64,000 nucleotides of DNA from Beverwykella pulmonaria (lineage: Eukaryota > Ascomycota > Dothideomycetes > Pleosporales > Melanommataceae): the NCBI GenBank assembly GCA_001599595.1, contig BCHH01000004.1:1009997-1073996 (forward strand). Reading direction: 5' to 3'. A program made the position numbers and the translations under genes. The notes below the pieces were generated by a model. The model saw only the letters and a list, made by a program, of their open reading frames with translations. It made no database searches and was not told the origin of the DNA. Numbering within the stretch: position 1 is the stretch's first letter; every line of letters begins with the position of its first letter. This document shows positions 33,607 to 45,788 of this stretch, one piece after another.

Positions 33607-35488
33607 ATGGCGGACCTCCACAAGATCGAGTCGTTCCAGTATCCTTCGGCGCACTACGGCCATCTCAGCGACAACCAGCAGGCCCAGCTCGACGCGTTCA
33701 AGCAGCTGCTGGAGAAGGAGGGCTACTACACGCCCGCTGCGGCCGGGGAGGCGAACATCGACGACGAGACCCTCCTGTAGGTAGCTGCGCGCTCTGGCGG
33801 ATGCGGGGTACTTTTTTTTACGCACGCACTGACTGCACACCCACAGACGCTTCCTCCGCGCGCGCCGCTTCAACCACCACGAAGCCTTCAAGCAGTTCAG
33901 GGACACGGAAGACTGGCGCCAGGAGCACGATGTGACGGGCCTGTTCAACAAGATCGACGTCGATGAGTTCGAGCAGACGCGTCGCTTGGTACCCTCCCCC
34001 CTCCCCGACGTCATGGCAGCGCTGACAGCTGCGCGCAGTACCCCCAATGGCTCGGACGCCGCGACAGACGCGGCATTCCCGTCTATCTCTTCTGCGTCGC
34101 GCCCCTCAACACGAAGAACATCTCCGCATATGAGAAGAACCTCGCGAAGGCCACCATCACCTCCCCCAAGGTCTCTACTAAGAACCTGCGTCTCTTCGCC
34201 CTGTACGAGTCGCTGACGCGCTTTGTCATGCCCCTGTGCTCTGCCATTGACCGCAAGCACCCCGAGACGCCGATTTCGCAGAGCAACAACATCGTCGACA
34301 TCAGCGGGGTGGGACTGAAGCAGTTTTGGAACCTGAAGAACCACATGCAGGATGCATCCGTCTTGGCGACCGCGCACTACCCCGAGACGCTCGACAGGAT
34401 CTTTGTACGAGATGCTTCTCCCTACATGATACAGGAAGCTGACAAGGCAGATCATCGGCGCGCCCGCCTTCTTCCCTACCGTCTGGGGCTGGATCAAGCG
34501 CTGGTTCGACCCCATCACCGTCTCCAAGATCTTCATCCTCTCCTCCGCAAACGTCCTCCCCACCCTCTCGCAGTACATCGATCCCGAAAACATACCCAAA
34601 AAGTACGGCGGCGAGCTAGACTTTGAGTGGGGTATGATGCCTGTTTTTGAGCCCGCAATCGAATCAGCCATCAAGTGGGAGTCTCCGGAGCTGCAGAACG
34701 GCGTCAAGACGCTTCCCATTGGTCCCATTCTGTGGGAGACAGGCGACGATGGAAGCATGACAGCCGTAGCCGTGGGAAGTGAAAACGGGAACCCGAGGCG
34801 GAAAACCGTCCTCACGATCCCGAATCCGGTGGGCGCGAAAGCGAGAGGACAGCCGATACCTAATACACCGATCGACGAGATTGAACTATCGCTCACGACC
34901 GATGGAACGGCGACACAGCCGCCAGATACAGATGACGCCAACATCGACGAGATGACCCCGCCGACCGACTCTCCCACCCCATCCTCTACACCCGCCCCCG
35001 AAGCAGCCGCAGAAGACAACAAGAACACAAGCCTCCCTTTCCGCCAAGGCACATCAGATACCCGCTACGAACAGCAACAGCAAACCCACGCCGCAGGCCA
35101 ACTCGCAGAGGGCACCCCCCACGCAGCAGTCAACGACCACGGACACGGTGACAAGACGGTGACCATGGAGCCCGGCACCGTCGGCCAGGCACCCAAGGAC
35201 GTTTCCATCCCGCCAATAGAGCCTCCCGCGCCGGGGTACGTCGACCAAGCGAAGCAAGCGGCGTCGCAAGCAGTGGGCATTGTCACTTCTACCGCTGGCT
35301 CAGCTACCAGTACAGTAGTAGCCGGCCTCGGTGGGGGCGAGGCAAAAGCCGAAGAAGAAAAACGTGAAGAGACGATAGCTGAAAAGAGCCCCGCGCAAAA
35401 GGACCTCGATAGCAAGATCGACGGTAAAGGAGATCCGGCTATAGAAGGGTTCCTGCGTGAGAAGGCTACGACGGCCGCCCTGGCCTGA
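33607..35488 (+). CDS. CRAL-TRIO (Sec14-like) lipid-transfer protein with long disordered tail
   Basis: Four exons (33607-33776, 33847-33988, 34039-34404, 34451-35488) encode 571 residues with correct phases. The CRAL-TRIO N-terminal helices include LLRFLRARRFNHHEAFKQF (residues about 56-74). The lipid-binding lobe runs from GIPVYLFCVAPL through NIVDISGVGLKQFWN, ASVLATAHYPETLDRIF and the intron to IIGAPAFFPTVWGWIKRWFD and ILSSANVLPTLSQYIDPENIP, ending KKYGGELDFEW. Sec14 proteins exchange phosphatidylinositol and other lipids between membranes. From about residue 330 the protein continues for some 240 residues of Pro, Ala, Glu, Gln and Thr-rich, probably disordered sequence with a QQQQ run. 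The 511-codon reading on the opposite strand is a shadow. Confidence 0.92.
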
Positions 35489-35981
35489 TTCTTTACAACC
35501 GTAGCTTTGATTTCTAATACCATTTTTCTCTCTCTCCTGTCATCTTCTCTTCTCCCCGAGAACTTGACTCTACTTTGCATTTTGGATGAATCCTAGGTCT
35601 TGCTTGTTTTATATCCCTCACCTCATGTGTGGCTAGCAAAATGAATTAATGAATGCAAACGCACCTTGTCCATTTAGTCCCTGTGTCTTTTATAATCCAA
35701 TCGACTGACTAGTATTCGACATCCTAGTTGAGAATAATGTGTGTTTATGTGTGTGCATGAGAAGGTAGGCATTTAAGAATTCAAAGCACATGTATGGATC
35801 AAGGCAAAAGGAAGCGCGAGAGGAAAAAAGCGGGACTCGATTCATTTCGAACGGTTGTCTTACTCTATATGAAACATCAGAATGGCCCGAAAATGCAGCA
35901 CAACGCCAGTAGTACATGCAAAACACCACTTTGACTCCATCCAAGAATCATGTATCCTCTCATTCATCCTTCCAAGCGCTC
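35489..35981. other. Convergent intergenic
   Basis: Three-prime regions of the CRAL-TRIO gene and of POL2. T-rich stretches such as those at about 35500-35560 and AATGAATTAATGAATG at about 35639 may serve as polyadenylation elements. No gene. Confidence 0.5.
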
Positions 35982-38900
35982 CTAGAACCCTTCCAAACAC
36001 TCCACTACCACCCCTTCCAACATCCCCAACCCATAAAATCGGCCCACATTCCCAAACACTTTCAACCGTCTCCCCATCTCATCCCGATCCTTCGTAGCAA
36101 CCCACTCCCCCGAACACGCACAATGCTCCATAAACTCATTACTCCTCAGCCTGGCACACTTTCCACACTTCAAATCTTGAGTACACCATTCGAGGACTAA
36201 CTTTTGAACTTCGGCGACCAGCTGCTCCTCAATGTGGAGGCGGTCGTAGGCCGAGTTGCATGCCTCGCATTTCCACTTCGGCAGCGGGGCTGCAGACGCA
36301 GCGTCGTTGGGGTTGGGAAGCACGGCGGGAAGCAGCGCCGAGTCGCGGCACAAGTCGAGATCTCGCGATGCTGTGCACTCATTGCAGATGACGCCGCGGA
36401 CGAAGAGTGCAGCGCTGGGGTTCGTGAATGTGGCGTCGGGGCTGAATTCGCGTATGTCGAAGAGGTTGAGGAGCTCTTTACGCAGCAGGCGCGCTTCGAG
36501 CGTGATAGAACGGTCGAGGCTGAAGACTTGCATGATGGTTTTCACGAGTTGGAGAACGGGATTCGTCAGGTTGAGGTGCGAGCCCGGCAGGTGTGGGAAG
36601 ACGTAGTCTAAGGCGAGGTCCGCGTGGTGCATTTCGTTGTGTTGGCGACGGAGGAGGCTAGAGATCTGCTTGAAGAGAGGCTTGGTGAAAGATTTAGGTA
36701 GGTGCTGGGTTGTCTCATTGGGGTCGATGGTGAGTGGTCGGAGGGGGATTTGTGTGAGACGCGGCGTGGAGCCGTCTTCTTGTACAGGGCGCTTCTTTGC
36801 GTGCATAAGCTCGATGAACTCGTAGACGGAATCGTGGAAGGCGGGCTGAAGGTTAGGCGGCAGGAACTGCGCGAATTGCCAGCACATGATGTTGCTCAGA
36901 GTTTGATTCTCTTCTTCGACAACCTTTTCGCAACCCTTGCCTCCGTAGTTGAACTCGTCATACCAGACGAGGTAGTCCCAGTATTCTTTGATCTCGAGAT
37001 CCATGAACTGGAATAGAGGCTTCGCTTGGATCGTTTTGAGAATGTACTGACTGTACGCGTACGCATTTCCAACCTCGGCTTTGGTCGTCTGTAGCAAGAG
37101 ACGATTCGGCCCCGCGAAGACGATGTGTGATCCGACGCGCTTAAAGTCCGTCATGAGTTGTTGAAGGGCCTTCTTGGACATCATCTGGACGTAGTAGTGC
37201 AGTGATCGATCGTAAAGGAAGGATCCTGGGCTCTCAACCCATCGAACCAAGTGCTGGACCATTACGTCTGCCATGTAGTCGCCGCGTTCGGCTTCGCCCC
37301 ACCAAGCCTTGACCATTTCGCGAAGTACGGTGATACCGGCAGTCGCGAATGCGTTGTCTGAGTAGATGACGTTGGTTCCATCATTCGCAGCATCGTATGA
37401 GGGCGCAGCAGGATTGAAAGAGACAGAGTCGGCGCCCTCAAGATCATTGATCAACGACGACGATAGAACGGTGTTGATAGCGAGATTTCGCAGTGTCAAG
37501 TCGATGCACACGGAAGAGTATGTTCCAGGATTGTTGACCGATGGCATCTCGACACCTTCTAGCGGCGCTAGAATATCATCCTTCTCATACCCAGCATGGT
37601 CTGGCCTTGCCGTGCCCGACCACCAAAGGACAACTTTCTCTTTTTGCAGTCGCCTGGCATATGCGACATCAATTAGAAATCGGGGGTCATTGCTTTCCAG
37701 GTTGCAAAGAGGAACATCTCCATATCGGGCGAGTTCCACGAGATGCGATATCCAAGAACCAAGATCGAGATAGTGACCGACTAGACGCTTAGCGATGAAA
37801 GACTGCCAACCTAGTGGTGGCAATAGCTTATCTGACTCGTCTGGATTCAACGGTAGAATGGGCATGTCTTTCAGAAGAGGAATATCGTGCGACAACAAAG
37901 CGTGGTTCGGGGACTGCACAACCACGATGACTGGCTTGCCTTCTTCGGTCTTCATCTTCTTGATAGCATCTCCAATCTCAAGCAAGGCTTTCCGTCTCGT
38001 TGTGACTTGTATTGTTCGGAAGTGGATGCTGTCCTGATACTCTACGCAAGTTTGCCATGGCTCGCCCTGATTGTCGTCTAAGCGCTTCTGTAATGCATCG
38101 CTGTAGATGCGGTCCACGTTTGGCATGCCTTGGGCATCTTTCGACTTGTTCTGAATGATGATATGAGCGCTGTCTTTAGAGGTCGAGAATAATGCATATA
38201 TGTTCCGGTCCCCACTGCTGACATGGTAGAGGTATAGGTAGCCCATATTTGCGTCCGATAGGTATGGCTTCTGAGATTTGACACGTCGGAGAGCAGAGAG
38301 GTCAAAGCCTTGCTCCAGACCCTTTCCGAGCACACCCTTTTGCGATTCGTCAAATGTGCAGCTGCTTCCAAGTTCTAGTATCGCTCGGACGTTCAGGGGT
38401 ACTTGTTTTTCGTAGACGCCCTCCACGCTCGGATGATCGAATAAAGCAGTCAGCTTTTGGGACTCTTGGATGTATGTCGACTCCGACATATGGAGCTTGA
38501 AGAGATGGATCGAGGGGTGTCCGTTTGGCAATGTGTGGTTGACAACCTTCTCTACGGTGCACCCAGTGATTGATACATCGGGTAGATCCTCGCCTCTTAG
38601 ATTGAGGTAGATTTGTCGGGGAACGATAACCTTCAAAGCGTGGATCTTCTTGTCAATCAAAACAAAAGCCCTGACCTCTCCAGGAATGTCGGTTGGACGG
38701 AGCTGTATTAGCTGCCAAGTACTTATGAACAGAAGCTCGGCCTGGTTTCTGAAGAAGCTGCCAATAGCGTCAGATGCATCGACTTGCTTCTCTCCAAACA
38801 ACTGTCGCCGGCGTTTTCGAGCTTGTTGCTGAATCTTCCATTTCTGCTTCTGGTACATGAGCCAGCCGGAATAATCTTCTGTGATAGAAGGCATAACTTT

Positions 38901-41900
38901 CGGAAGTGCCGCATATGGATCCGTCTGAACAGGTACGGCAGGTTCTGGCTCTTTTCGCTTGGAAACCATTTTGGTCGCCATTCCTTTCTTGGCCAGAACT
39001 TTAGAGGGGGGCTTTGAAGAGCCGAAGTCTTCCAAATCGGCCGCGACTCTGTTACTCAGAACATTCGTATCAGCATCGACCAAGGCCTTCTTACCAAACA
39101 TGTCCGTCATCTTCTTTTGCTGGAGCTTGTCGTCTTTCTGCCGTATTCGGCGATCAAGCCAGTCGGGATGGGGCACTCTGGGAACAGGATTTCGGACTTT
39201 CTGGAGGGCTGCAGGAATCGTGATGAGTTTCTGGATAACGGAAGCCAGACGCTCTCTGTAGTACTCCCAATCGAGGATACTTCTGGGATCCATATCACCA
39301 GGATCTTCTCGTAGCCACTTTCTTAGAAAATAGCGTTTGATTGGCTCTTCAGCAGAAAAGATAGCAATGGGAACAGCGCGTTCGGTGACTGGGGCGTGCT
39401 TGGGTCGCGAAGAGATGAGATACTTGCAAGCCAGACCCTTGTCTTTAATCATTTGCTCGCCCAAGAACTCGGCGAGACGTTTTGCTGTCGTGATAGCTGT
39501 GGATTTCTGCGCACCGTACTCCTCGAGAGACTTCGACATATTTTTGTTCTCGACAATGAGATCGATCAACTCTTCATCCGCCAGTGTCGCTCCACGAGTG
39601 TCGAGTATGTCGAGCCACCGGTTGGCTACGTTCGCAACAGCTGCATACGTCTCGGCTAGTGTTGTGCCTTCCAAGAAGAACTTGAAAATCTGACCTTGGA
39701 AGTTCTTGATAAGCTTCAGCTCTCCTCGTCGCTTCAGTTCAAAGCCCTTCAATTCGGCCAAACTACCGTCATGGTTGAAGACAGCGTACCGCTTTTTCAA
39801 ATTCTTATCCTCCTCCTTTGAAGTGGGCAAAATCATGGCTCGATAGGGTCCGTCGACTTCGAAGAAGATAGAATTGTCGCTGTGCTTCTCGTATCGGAAG
39901 GTTGTGGGATCCACCAGAGTCTCGTAGTGGTCATTGGTGAATTTATCGTGCACAAGGTGGTTTAACATGATACAGGGGTACGATATCGTGACTTTCTTTC
40001 CGTTGTTGAGCTTGAATGAGAAGTTCTCCGGGAACGTCGCTGGTAGCATGCACCAGATACCATCCGTATCCAGCTCAAGCGGTCGTCCTATTCTCTCGAC
40101 AAGCTGCCGAGCCAGCTGGATGATTCTGGCGCCTGTCAGGCAAGTCACACCGGCCATTTCCAAGGAATACCACCGGGAACCTTTTCGCATGACGTAACCG
40201 TAGAAACTGTTCAGAATAACTTTGTGGGCCAGCTGCATAGAGTCGTAAAGGACAATCATTTTCTTCGCTCCCTCAATCTCCGAGGCAGCGGCTCCGGCCG
40301 ACTTCAGTGCTTCAGTCTTTCCTTTCCACACTTTCTGTTTGCCTTTATAGTCGTATCTTCGATCTCGGAAGTCTCTAACTGTGTCGATATAAAATGGGTT
40401 CTCGCGCTGGCAAATAATGGCCTCTCGTTCGATCGTTTTTGACTCATGAATTTTGTGGTAGATCTTCTTGCTGTACTCCACCAACCGTTTCTTTACCAGA
40501 GCGGCTTGCTCGTCGACAGAAAGATCCTGGAACGTCCGAGGTGGCGAGTTAGGATGCTTTCCCGGGAATTTCTCGTTCTCTAATGCATGCCGGACCATGT
40601 TGTATTCATCTCGCTTGGCTGGTAGGAATTCTCCTCTCCACGACCATGGTAGCCTTCGATCACATGTCTTTCCAGGTCGGTTGAAGTCGCATGCAGCACA
40701 GTCCGACTCCTGAATCATGGAATCCGGCTGAAGTCGGTTTGTTGTCATGATATTGGGGTACATAGAAGCGACATCCACGTGATATATTAGAGGCCTCTCG
40801 CTCCGGTTGGGGGCTGCTTTCAGTTCCAATAGCTTCTCCGTGATCTGTGCCTTGACTTCGTCGTAATTCATGACGTCTTCAAGCTTTTTCTTCTCTTCCA
40901 CTGTGATACTGAATTTGAGCGCAGCATCCAAATCCCGCAATAACTCATCGATAGCACCGGTGTCCACGGCGAAATTGTACGCAATATCGCTTCGAAACAC
41001 CCCGGCCTCGATGCTCTCTACGTGGCCTCCAACGTAAGTCTCAGACTCAAGCAGATGGCCTTCCCAGAAAGCTTCCTTGGGAGCCTGATGTTTGTTTGGA
41101 AGTACAATTCCCTTTTGGTACGCCTGCACCATCAACAACATCTCACAAAGGGTTCCAGTGCCCTTCCGGAGGGTGTCGTCTGGTGCCAGAGGAAGAATCG
41201 TACACAGAGCGAAGATGAAGGGGTGTACATATTTCATGTACAGATAGTACGTTGCAACGGCGTCGGAGACTGAGTACTCGGCAAGGGTCTGGGGTCGTTC
41301 GCTCGCGTATCTGCTAGTGTTAGGAAAGTTTCCGTCGGTGATTTGCTATATACATACATTGTCATCAACTCGGGATCCAGTTCATCGGGATCGTATCCCA
41401 GCTTTGCCATTGTGACCGCTTTCAGGCCACGACTTCCTTGCGGGAGGTAGCTGTCTCGACTAACCCAAGCAAAGGCATCCAGATGCGCACAGTAATCCGA
41501 CACGTATATGTCTTCACTGTTCTTCCGAAATCCAATCTCTTGGTACATATCGATTCCGAGCACACTTGCTCGTGCTTCGACGAAGGGCCAATCGAAAAAG
41601 TCTCCGTTGTAGGTCACCATGACCGTGGGTTTAGCTTCTTTGATGTGCTCAAAGAACCGTTCTATTAGGGCTTTCTCGTCGGGCTCGTTGAAGATCATGA
41701 ATGGGCCTTGGTATTCCGGCTTGGGTGTGTAATCGAAATCGGAAATGTCCTCGGATACAATCTCTCGATTGGTGATCAAGAACCCCTGCCCATCGATCAT
41801 GTACGATATCATCATGATCTGGTCTATGACTGCATCTGGAAATTTCAAGGGTAATTTCGTGGTCTCGATATCGTATGCCATAACAACTGGGTCCGCGGGT

Positions 41901-42781
41901 GTGAGGCGGTCTTCTATACACGTCATGGAAACAACGCCGTGCTTCGCCTCGACTGTGTACCATTTTCCAATGCGTACATCCTTGTCGATAGCTACTCGAA
42001 CATGGTAGGGAACATCATATTCCCGGATATCTAGAATAAAATCGCTGGCATCAATCGTTCCATTAGGTCGTTTCTCGTACTGTTGGTCGTCGTCAAAAAT
42101 ATCAAACCCAGCGTTCGCGCTGTCAGCAGTTAGCAAAATCCACCAAACGAAAGAATCCTACAGAACAAACCTGGCAACTTCGGCATATGTATCCATGGCA
42201 TTAATCTTCTTCCGGTTCTTCTCCACCACTGGACTGACTGCCTTCCTCACAGCCAGCAAATCATTAACGTTCACAAACGACAGCTGTAAGAACGTCCTCC
42301 GGTATCCGAGAAGATGATTTGGCATCGAGAGATCCTCCTTCTCCACTTTCTTTACATTCTTCACTAGTCCCTCAAAAGCCCTCCGACACCACTCCTCCAC
42401 CTCAGGCTCCTTTCCCCTCTTCACCGCGAGCAAAAAGTACGGGTCGTATTCTAGCGTCGCCTTGAACGTATCCCCGTCCTCGCCGATGAAGTAATAATCC
42501 ACGCCGGCCTTGCCACCAGGCACATTCTCATCTTCGACGGTCGTCGAATGCATATTGCACAGCCATCCAACCCTCTTCTTGCCCGAGTCGTAGCGCGCAA
42601 AGCCCATGGACTCATCGATCCGGTTTGCGAGGCGCGTCGCCTCGACTTTTTCGTTCTGCGAGTTGGCTTCGGTGCTACGGAGGGAGGAGGCATCGACTGT
42701 TTTCGCTTTGCGAGGCCCGTATGAGGTGTTGCCGAACTTGCCTACGCGGCGGAACGGTTGCCCTCTACCGCGAGGGGCCAT
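35982..42781 (-). CDS. POL2: DNA polymerase epsilon catalytic subunit A
   Basis: Three exons (42781-42171, 42119-41358, 41310-35982) encode about 2233 residues, the usual length of this leading-strand replicase. The start is [17 protein letters not shown]. Proofreading motifs: Exo[14 protein letters not shown] (Asp about 287), Exo[13 protein letters not shown], Exo[19 protein letters not shown], which begins exon 3. Polymerase motifs: A at DVASMYPNI (Asp about 637), [15 protein letters not shown] in the fingers, C at LELDTDGIW (Asp about 872 and 874). The cysteines expected to hold the core iron-sulfur cluster are at about 662, 665, 674 and 758. [12 protein letters not shown] at the core's end resembles a weak PCNA-binding box. 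The inactive second polymerase half follows. The C-terminus has two zinc-binding pairs ([13 protein letters not shown] ... CEAC and CGKC ... CAC). It works with the Dpb2-type subunits in the replisome. It diverges from COX20. Confidence 0.97.
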
Positions 42782-43271
42782 GGTGTGAGAGAAAGGGGCA
42801 GTATAGGCGATTAATTGGTGTTCGGTGCAGATCGATATATCATTTGCGCAATTTGAGAGCGGGACAAAGGAGTGTGTGAACAATTAGTGTTGTGGGTGTG
42901 GAGTGCTAAGTATATGGAAGTTTGAGTGCTGAATTGGCGGGCGCGTTGGGCGCGTTCGCGTCAAGATCGCGCTTTCCATTCTTAATTGATTGTGCCACAG
43001 CTAGTGACAAGCGTGCACCGCCACGCGCACGGACTTCAAGTGGACCTGAGAAATATCCATGATGATGCGACTTTCTTCATACCCAGGCCAAAAAACACGC
43101 CAGGAAGCTGCAGCACATCCACCTCAGGTCCTCCGCTCAGGAGCAATTCTCCTCCAGTGTTAACCTCACGACGTCCTCAATCTCATTCCAGCCCCAATGA
43201 TATCGAGTTGATCCGCCCAACCTATCACCCCACCTCCCATCCACACCAACCCTCCCACCACACACCCCACA
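42782..43271. promoter_or_regulatory. POL2-COX20 bidirectional promoter with CGCG-rich cluster
   Basis: The 490 bases between the two start codons serve both genes. At about 42934-42972, 150-190 bases upstream of the POL2 ATG, there is TTGGCGGGCGCG, then GGGCGCG, TTCGCG and ATCGCG in a row. CGCG cores are the centre of the MCB element bound by the G1/S factor MBF, and TTGGCGGG is E2F-like. S-phase genes such as Pol epsilon are known MBF targets in fungi. There is no perfect ACGCGT, so the assignment is inference. Confidence 0.4.
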
Positions 43272-43905
43272 ATGGCAGACGACACACGGAAACCCGACGA
43301 GGCGCCCGTCGCACCTCGTCCCAAGGGCCCCGCAAACATCATGCCAGGTGGCACGGCGCACACAGCAGGCGGGAAACCCGCGGCGGACGAAAACCTCACC
43401 TACTTCCAGGTTGTCAAGCAACTTGGGCCAGAATACTATCTGAACTACCACAAACGGCCTTGTGTGAGGGACAGCCAGCTGACAGGTATAGCGTCAGGGT
43501 TTTTCGGGGGGTCGCTGGCTGCGATTACAGGGCGTACGTAACACCTCTATACAGGACCACCCGCGGATCTACTACTCTTTTTTTGGAATGCATGTCTACG
43601 GGGAGCCATGCTAATACACATGTACAGGAAGCGTAATGATGAGCTGCAACTTTGCTGTCGGAACCTGGGTGTCCGTGTCGGTCCTCTCATACCAATACTG
43701 CCAATATTATCGCAGTAAGGAAAAGGAAGGTATGCGACAAGCACGCGAACTCATGGACAGGAAGCGCGCCACCATCGAAGCAAAGCGCGAGGCACGGCGG
43801 CGAGCCAAAGAAGAACAAGACAGGCAGGAAGAACTGCGGATCCAAGAAGAGGAAAAGAAGAAAACGTGGAGTTATTGGATAAACAAGAATGGCAGATTTT
43901 GGTAG
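43272..43905 (+). CDS. COX20: Cytochrome c oxidase assembly protein Cox20 (FAM36A family)
   Basis: Exon 1 (43272-43533, donor GTACGT) and exon 2 (43628-43905) encode 179 residues. Cox20 is an inner mitochondrial membrane chaperone of newly made Cox2 in complex IV assembly. The family core is visible: KRPCVRDSQLTGIASGFFGG (loop and first helix, with Cys), AAITG, then across the intron RSVMMSCNFAVGTWVSVSV and SYQYCQYYR (second helix and its end). A charged C-terminal coiled coil follows (residues about 125-170, rich in Arg, Lys and Glu). The N-terminal 45 residues are Pro and Ala-rich with few acidic residues at the very start after ADD, so a classical presequence is not obvious. Length is in the range of fungal members. 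Confidence 0.9.
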
Positions 43906-44210
43906 GGTGGGGAAATGTAGGATTGGAGTACGTATGATTGCAGGATGGATTATGTACAGGATTGTATGAAAAGTGTAATATTAAGTCATCCACGAGAAGC
44001 AAACCCACATACCTCCCACGTATCGTAGCGTATACAAGGAGATGTTGGCACAAAGCGCTGTGACTAACCCAAAGCGCGACGTCGGTCTGACCGTTCTTTC
44101 CAAATTACCCCAGATTCGTCTCTCATATCATGACATCGTAAGATCGTACAGTGAGAAATATTAGTCCGCCATCAGTCTCCGTCGTGCATCGTCCATCCTT
44201 TGTCGTCATG

Positions 44211-45140
44211 TCATATTGCAAACTTCACTGTTCTTCTTAGGACGGCATCGGCCACCGGGGCGGTCACTTCTCTTTCCACGGTGACCTCGCTGGAAAAAGC
44301 ATTCGTCCTCACACCCCTTCGTCTCCGCTCGCTTCTCTTTGCCCTCGCCTCCCGTGTCTCGCGCGCCTTCCAGTCCAATAGCTGCTGCCTTCTCCGTTGC
44401 TGTCTTGCGTATGCCTGCGCAGACGTGGGCTTGAATCCAATTCCATTCAATCCAGTCCCGTCATCCTCGGGATCAAGAGAAGGGTCGACAAGATGGCCAG
44501 TAATCTCACTATCTTGCCACGTGAGCGACGAAAGCGGGGGCGAAGGCGACTTCTTCCTCTGGCGGGGTTGCGAGGACGAGCCGCGATTTCTGGACTTGGA
44601 CACATTCTTCGCTGTCGCAAAAGTGTGCATGGATGCTTCGGTATGGGGCGATGCAAACATAGTGGGTTGTGCAGAGGCGGCGAGGTCTGCGAATAGGCGG
44701 GGCTGGGATGCTCGTGACTGCGACTGTGCACTCGACTGCGGAGTCTCTGGCATCTCCCTCGGGCCCGTCGCCTCCGTAATAATGGTGTCCAGCAACCTCT
44801 CCAGCTTCCAGTTACTGAGTTCTGCGTCGGTGAAGTCCTCCGGCCATGCCCCGCTGTCCTCTCGCAGCGCCTCCAGCTTCGGCTTCTTCCGCACGATGTC
44901 GTCCGTGGGAGTGAGGGGCGACATGGGAATCGGATTTGTCTGGAGGGAGGTGATGCTCATGCCTCGAAGCTTGTCTGCGACGGCATCTCTGGGACTTTCG
45001 GCTCTCTCTGAGGGCCCGGGGCTGCCGCTCGGGGGCGTGGATACGATGCGGAGCGTGGTGTTGATGAGCGGGATATGGGCAGGTTGGTCGCGTTTGCGCT
45101 TCGGCGAGGGGTGAATGGCTGAGAGCTGCGTCGGAGGCAT
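44211..45140 (-). CDS. Hypothetical basic, Ser/Pro-rich protein
   Basis: This single-exon gene of 309 residues has no catalytic motif that I recognise. It starts MPPTQLSAIHPSPKRKRDQ, with a probable nuclear localisation signal (PKRKR). Several Ser-Pro and Thr-Pro sites follow (STPPSGSPGPSE, MSPLTPTDD), so it may be a CDK or MAPK substrate. A helix-like region (FTDAELSNWKLERLLDTII) lies at residues about 102-120, and the C-terminal part is strongly basic with Arg/Gln and Arg/Lys runs (QQRRRQQLLDWKAR, RSERRRRGVR). The minus strand is chosen over the nearly as long plus-strand frame because of this motif structure and its convergent context. It is probably nuclear and fungal-specific. Confidence 0.65.
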   Translation of the reverse strand: MPPTQLSAIHPSPKRKRDQPAHIPLINTTLRIVSTPPSGSPGPSERAESPRDAVADKLRGMSITSLQTNPIPMSPLTPTDDIVRKKPKLEALREDSGAWPEDFTDAELSNWKLERLLDTIITEATGPREMPETPQSSAQSQSRASQPRLFADLAASAQPTMFASPHTEASMHTFATAKNVSKSRNRGSSSQPRQRKKSPSPPLSSLTWQDSEITGHLVDPSLDPEDDGTGLNGIGFKPTSAQAYARQQRRRQQLLDWKARETREARAKRSERRRRGVRTNAFSSEVTVEREVTAPVADAVLRRTVKFAI

Positions 45141-45788
45141 TGCCGGCTATAACGTTACATGTGGTAGATGTGCTGTAGTGTAGGCGTTTAGAGGGCAGGA
45201 ATGTGTCGGGTGTAGTTGTTGACGACAAGTACACAGGGCGACGACATGGGTGGCGGCCCTTTTGGTGATCGCCTAGCGAATGTGGGGCTTGCTGCACAGG
45301 CCTCTCGTAGGGCTGAACTATGGAACCTCACATGGTGATCACTGCCCACTTGGCTCTCTTTGTACTCCATTCCGCAGTTACTCCACACACGAGAGGTTTC
45401 TCTCCGAACTCTATACTGATCATAATCACTTAAGTACCTTACTAGGGCCTGTAAAAGTAGGGCCAAAACAGCCCCTTGCATATTCTGTACTCGAATCTGA
45501 GTTGTATGCTCCGGCCTACTCACAGTTCACCTCTTCACCATACTGCATTTCAACCTCATCTAGAGCTGCCTATTGGTGAGTCAACACATAACACTTGCAG
45601 TAAACCCCGCTAGAGCTTCTTTTTTTTCTACTATCGTATTCTCTCAACCTCAGCTCGTTGGCTGCTGCCTGATTCCCTGCTTCATAACTGCCTCTTCAGG
45701 ATTCCGCTCCACAACCCAGAACACAACCTCGCAACTCCTTTTTTCCCTCTTTCTACAACTTTCGTCACGATCTGCATCAATCTTCAAA
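45141..45788. other. Divergent promoter region
   Basis: Upstream of both the hypothetical basic protein (minus) and the PARG-like gene (plus). A pyrimidine-rich leader with CTTCTTTTTTTTCT lies at about 45618-45631 before the PARG start. The upstream in-frame ATG at 45573 exists, but the intervening residues are not conserved-looking. Confidence 0.5.

Noticed and set aside
33517..35052. 511-codon open frame on the minus strand
   Set aside because: It lies opposite the CRAL-TRIO exons, spans their introns, has no family motif, and its residue content (Ser, Gly, Val, Arg repeats) is that of an antisense GC-rich frame.
44200..45114. 304-codon plus-strand frame opposite the basic hypothetical protein
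   Set aside because: Ser- and Cys-rich mirror of the minus-strand gene without motifs; the minus frame has a nuclear signal, phosphosite-like repeats and a longer length.
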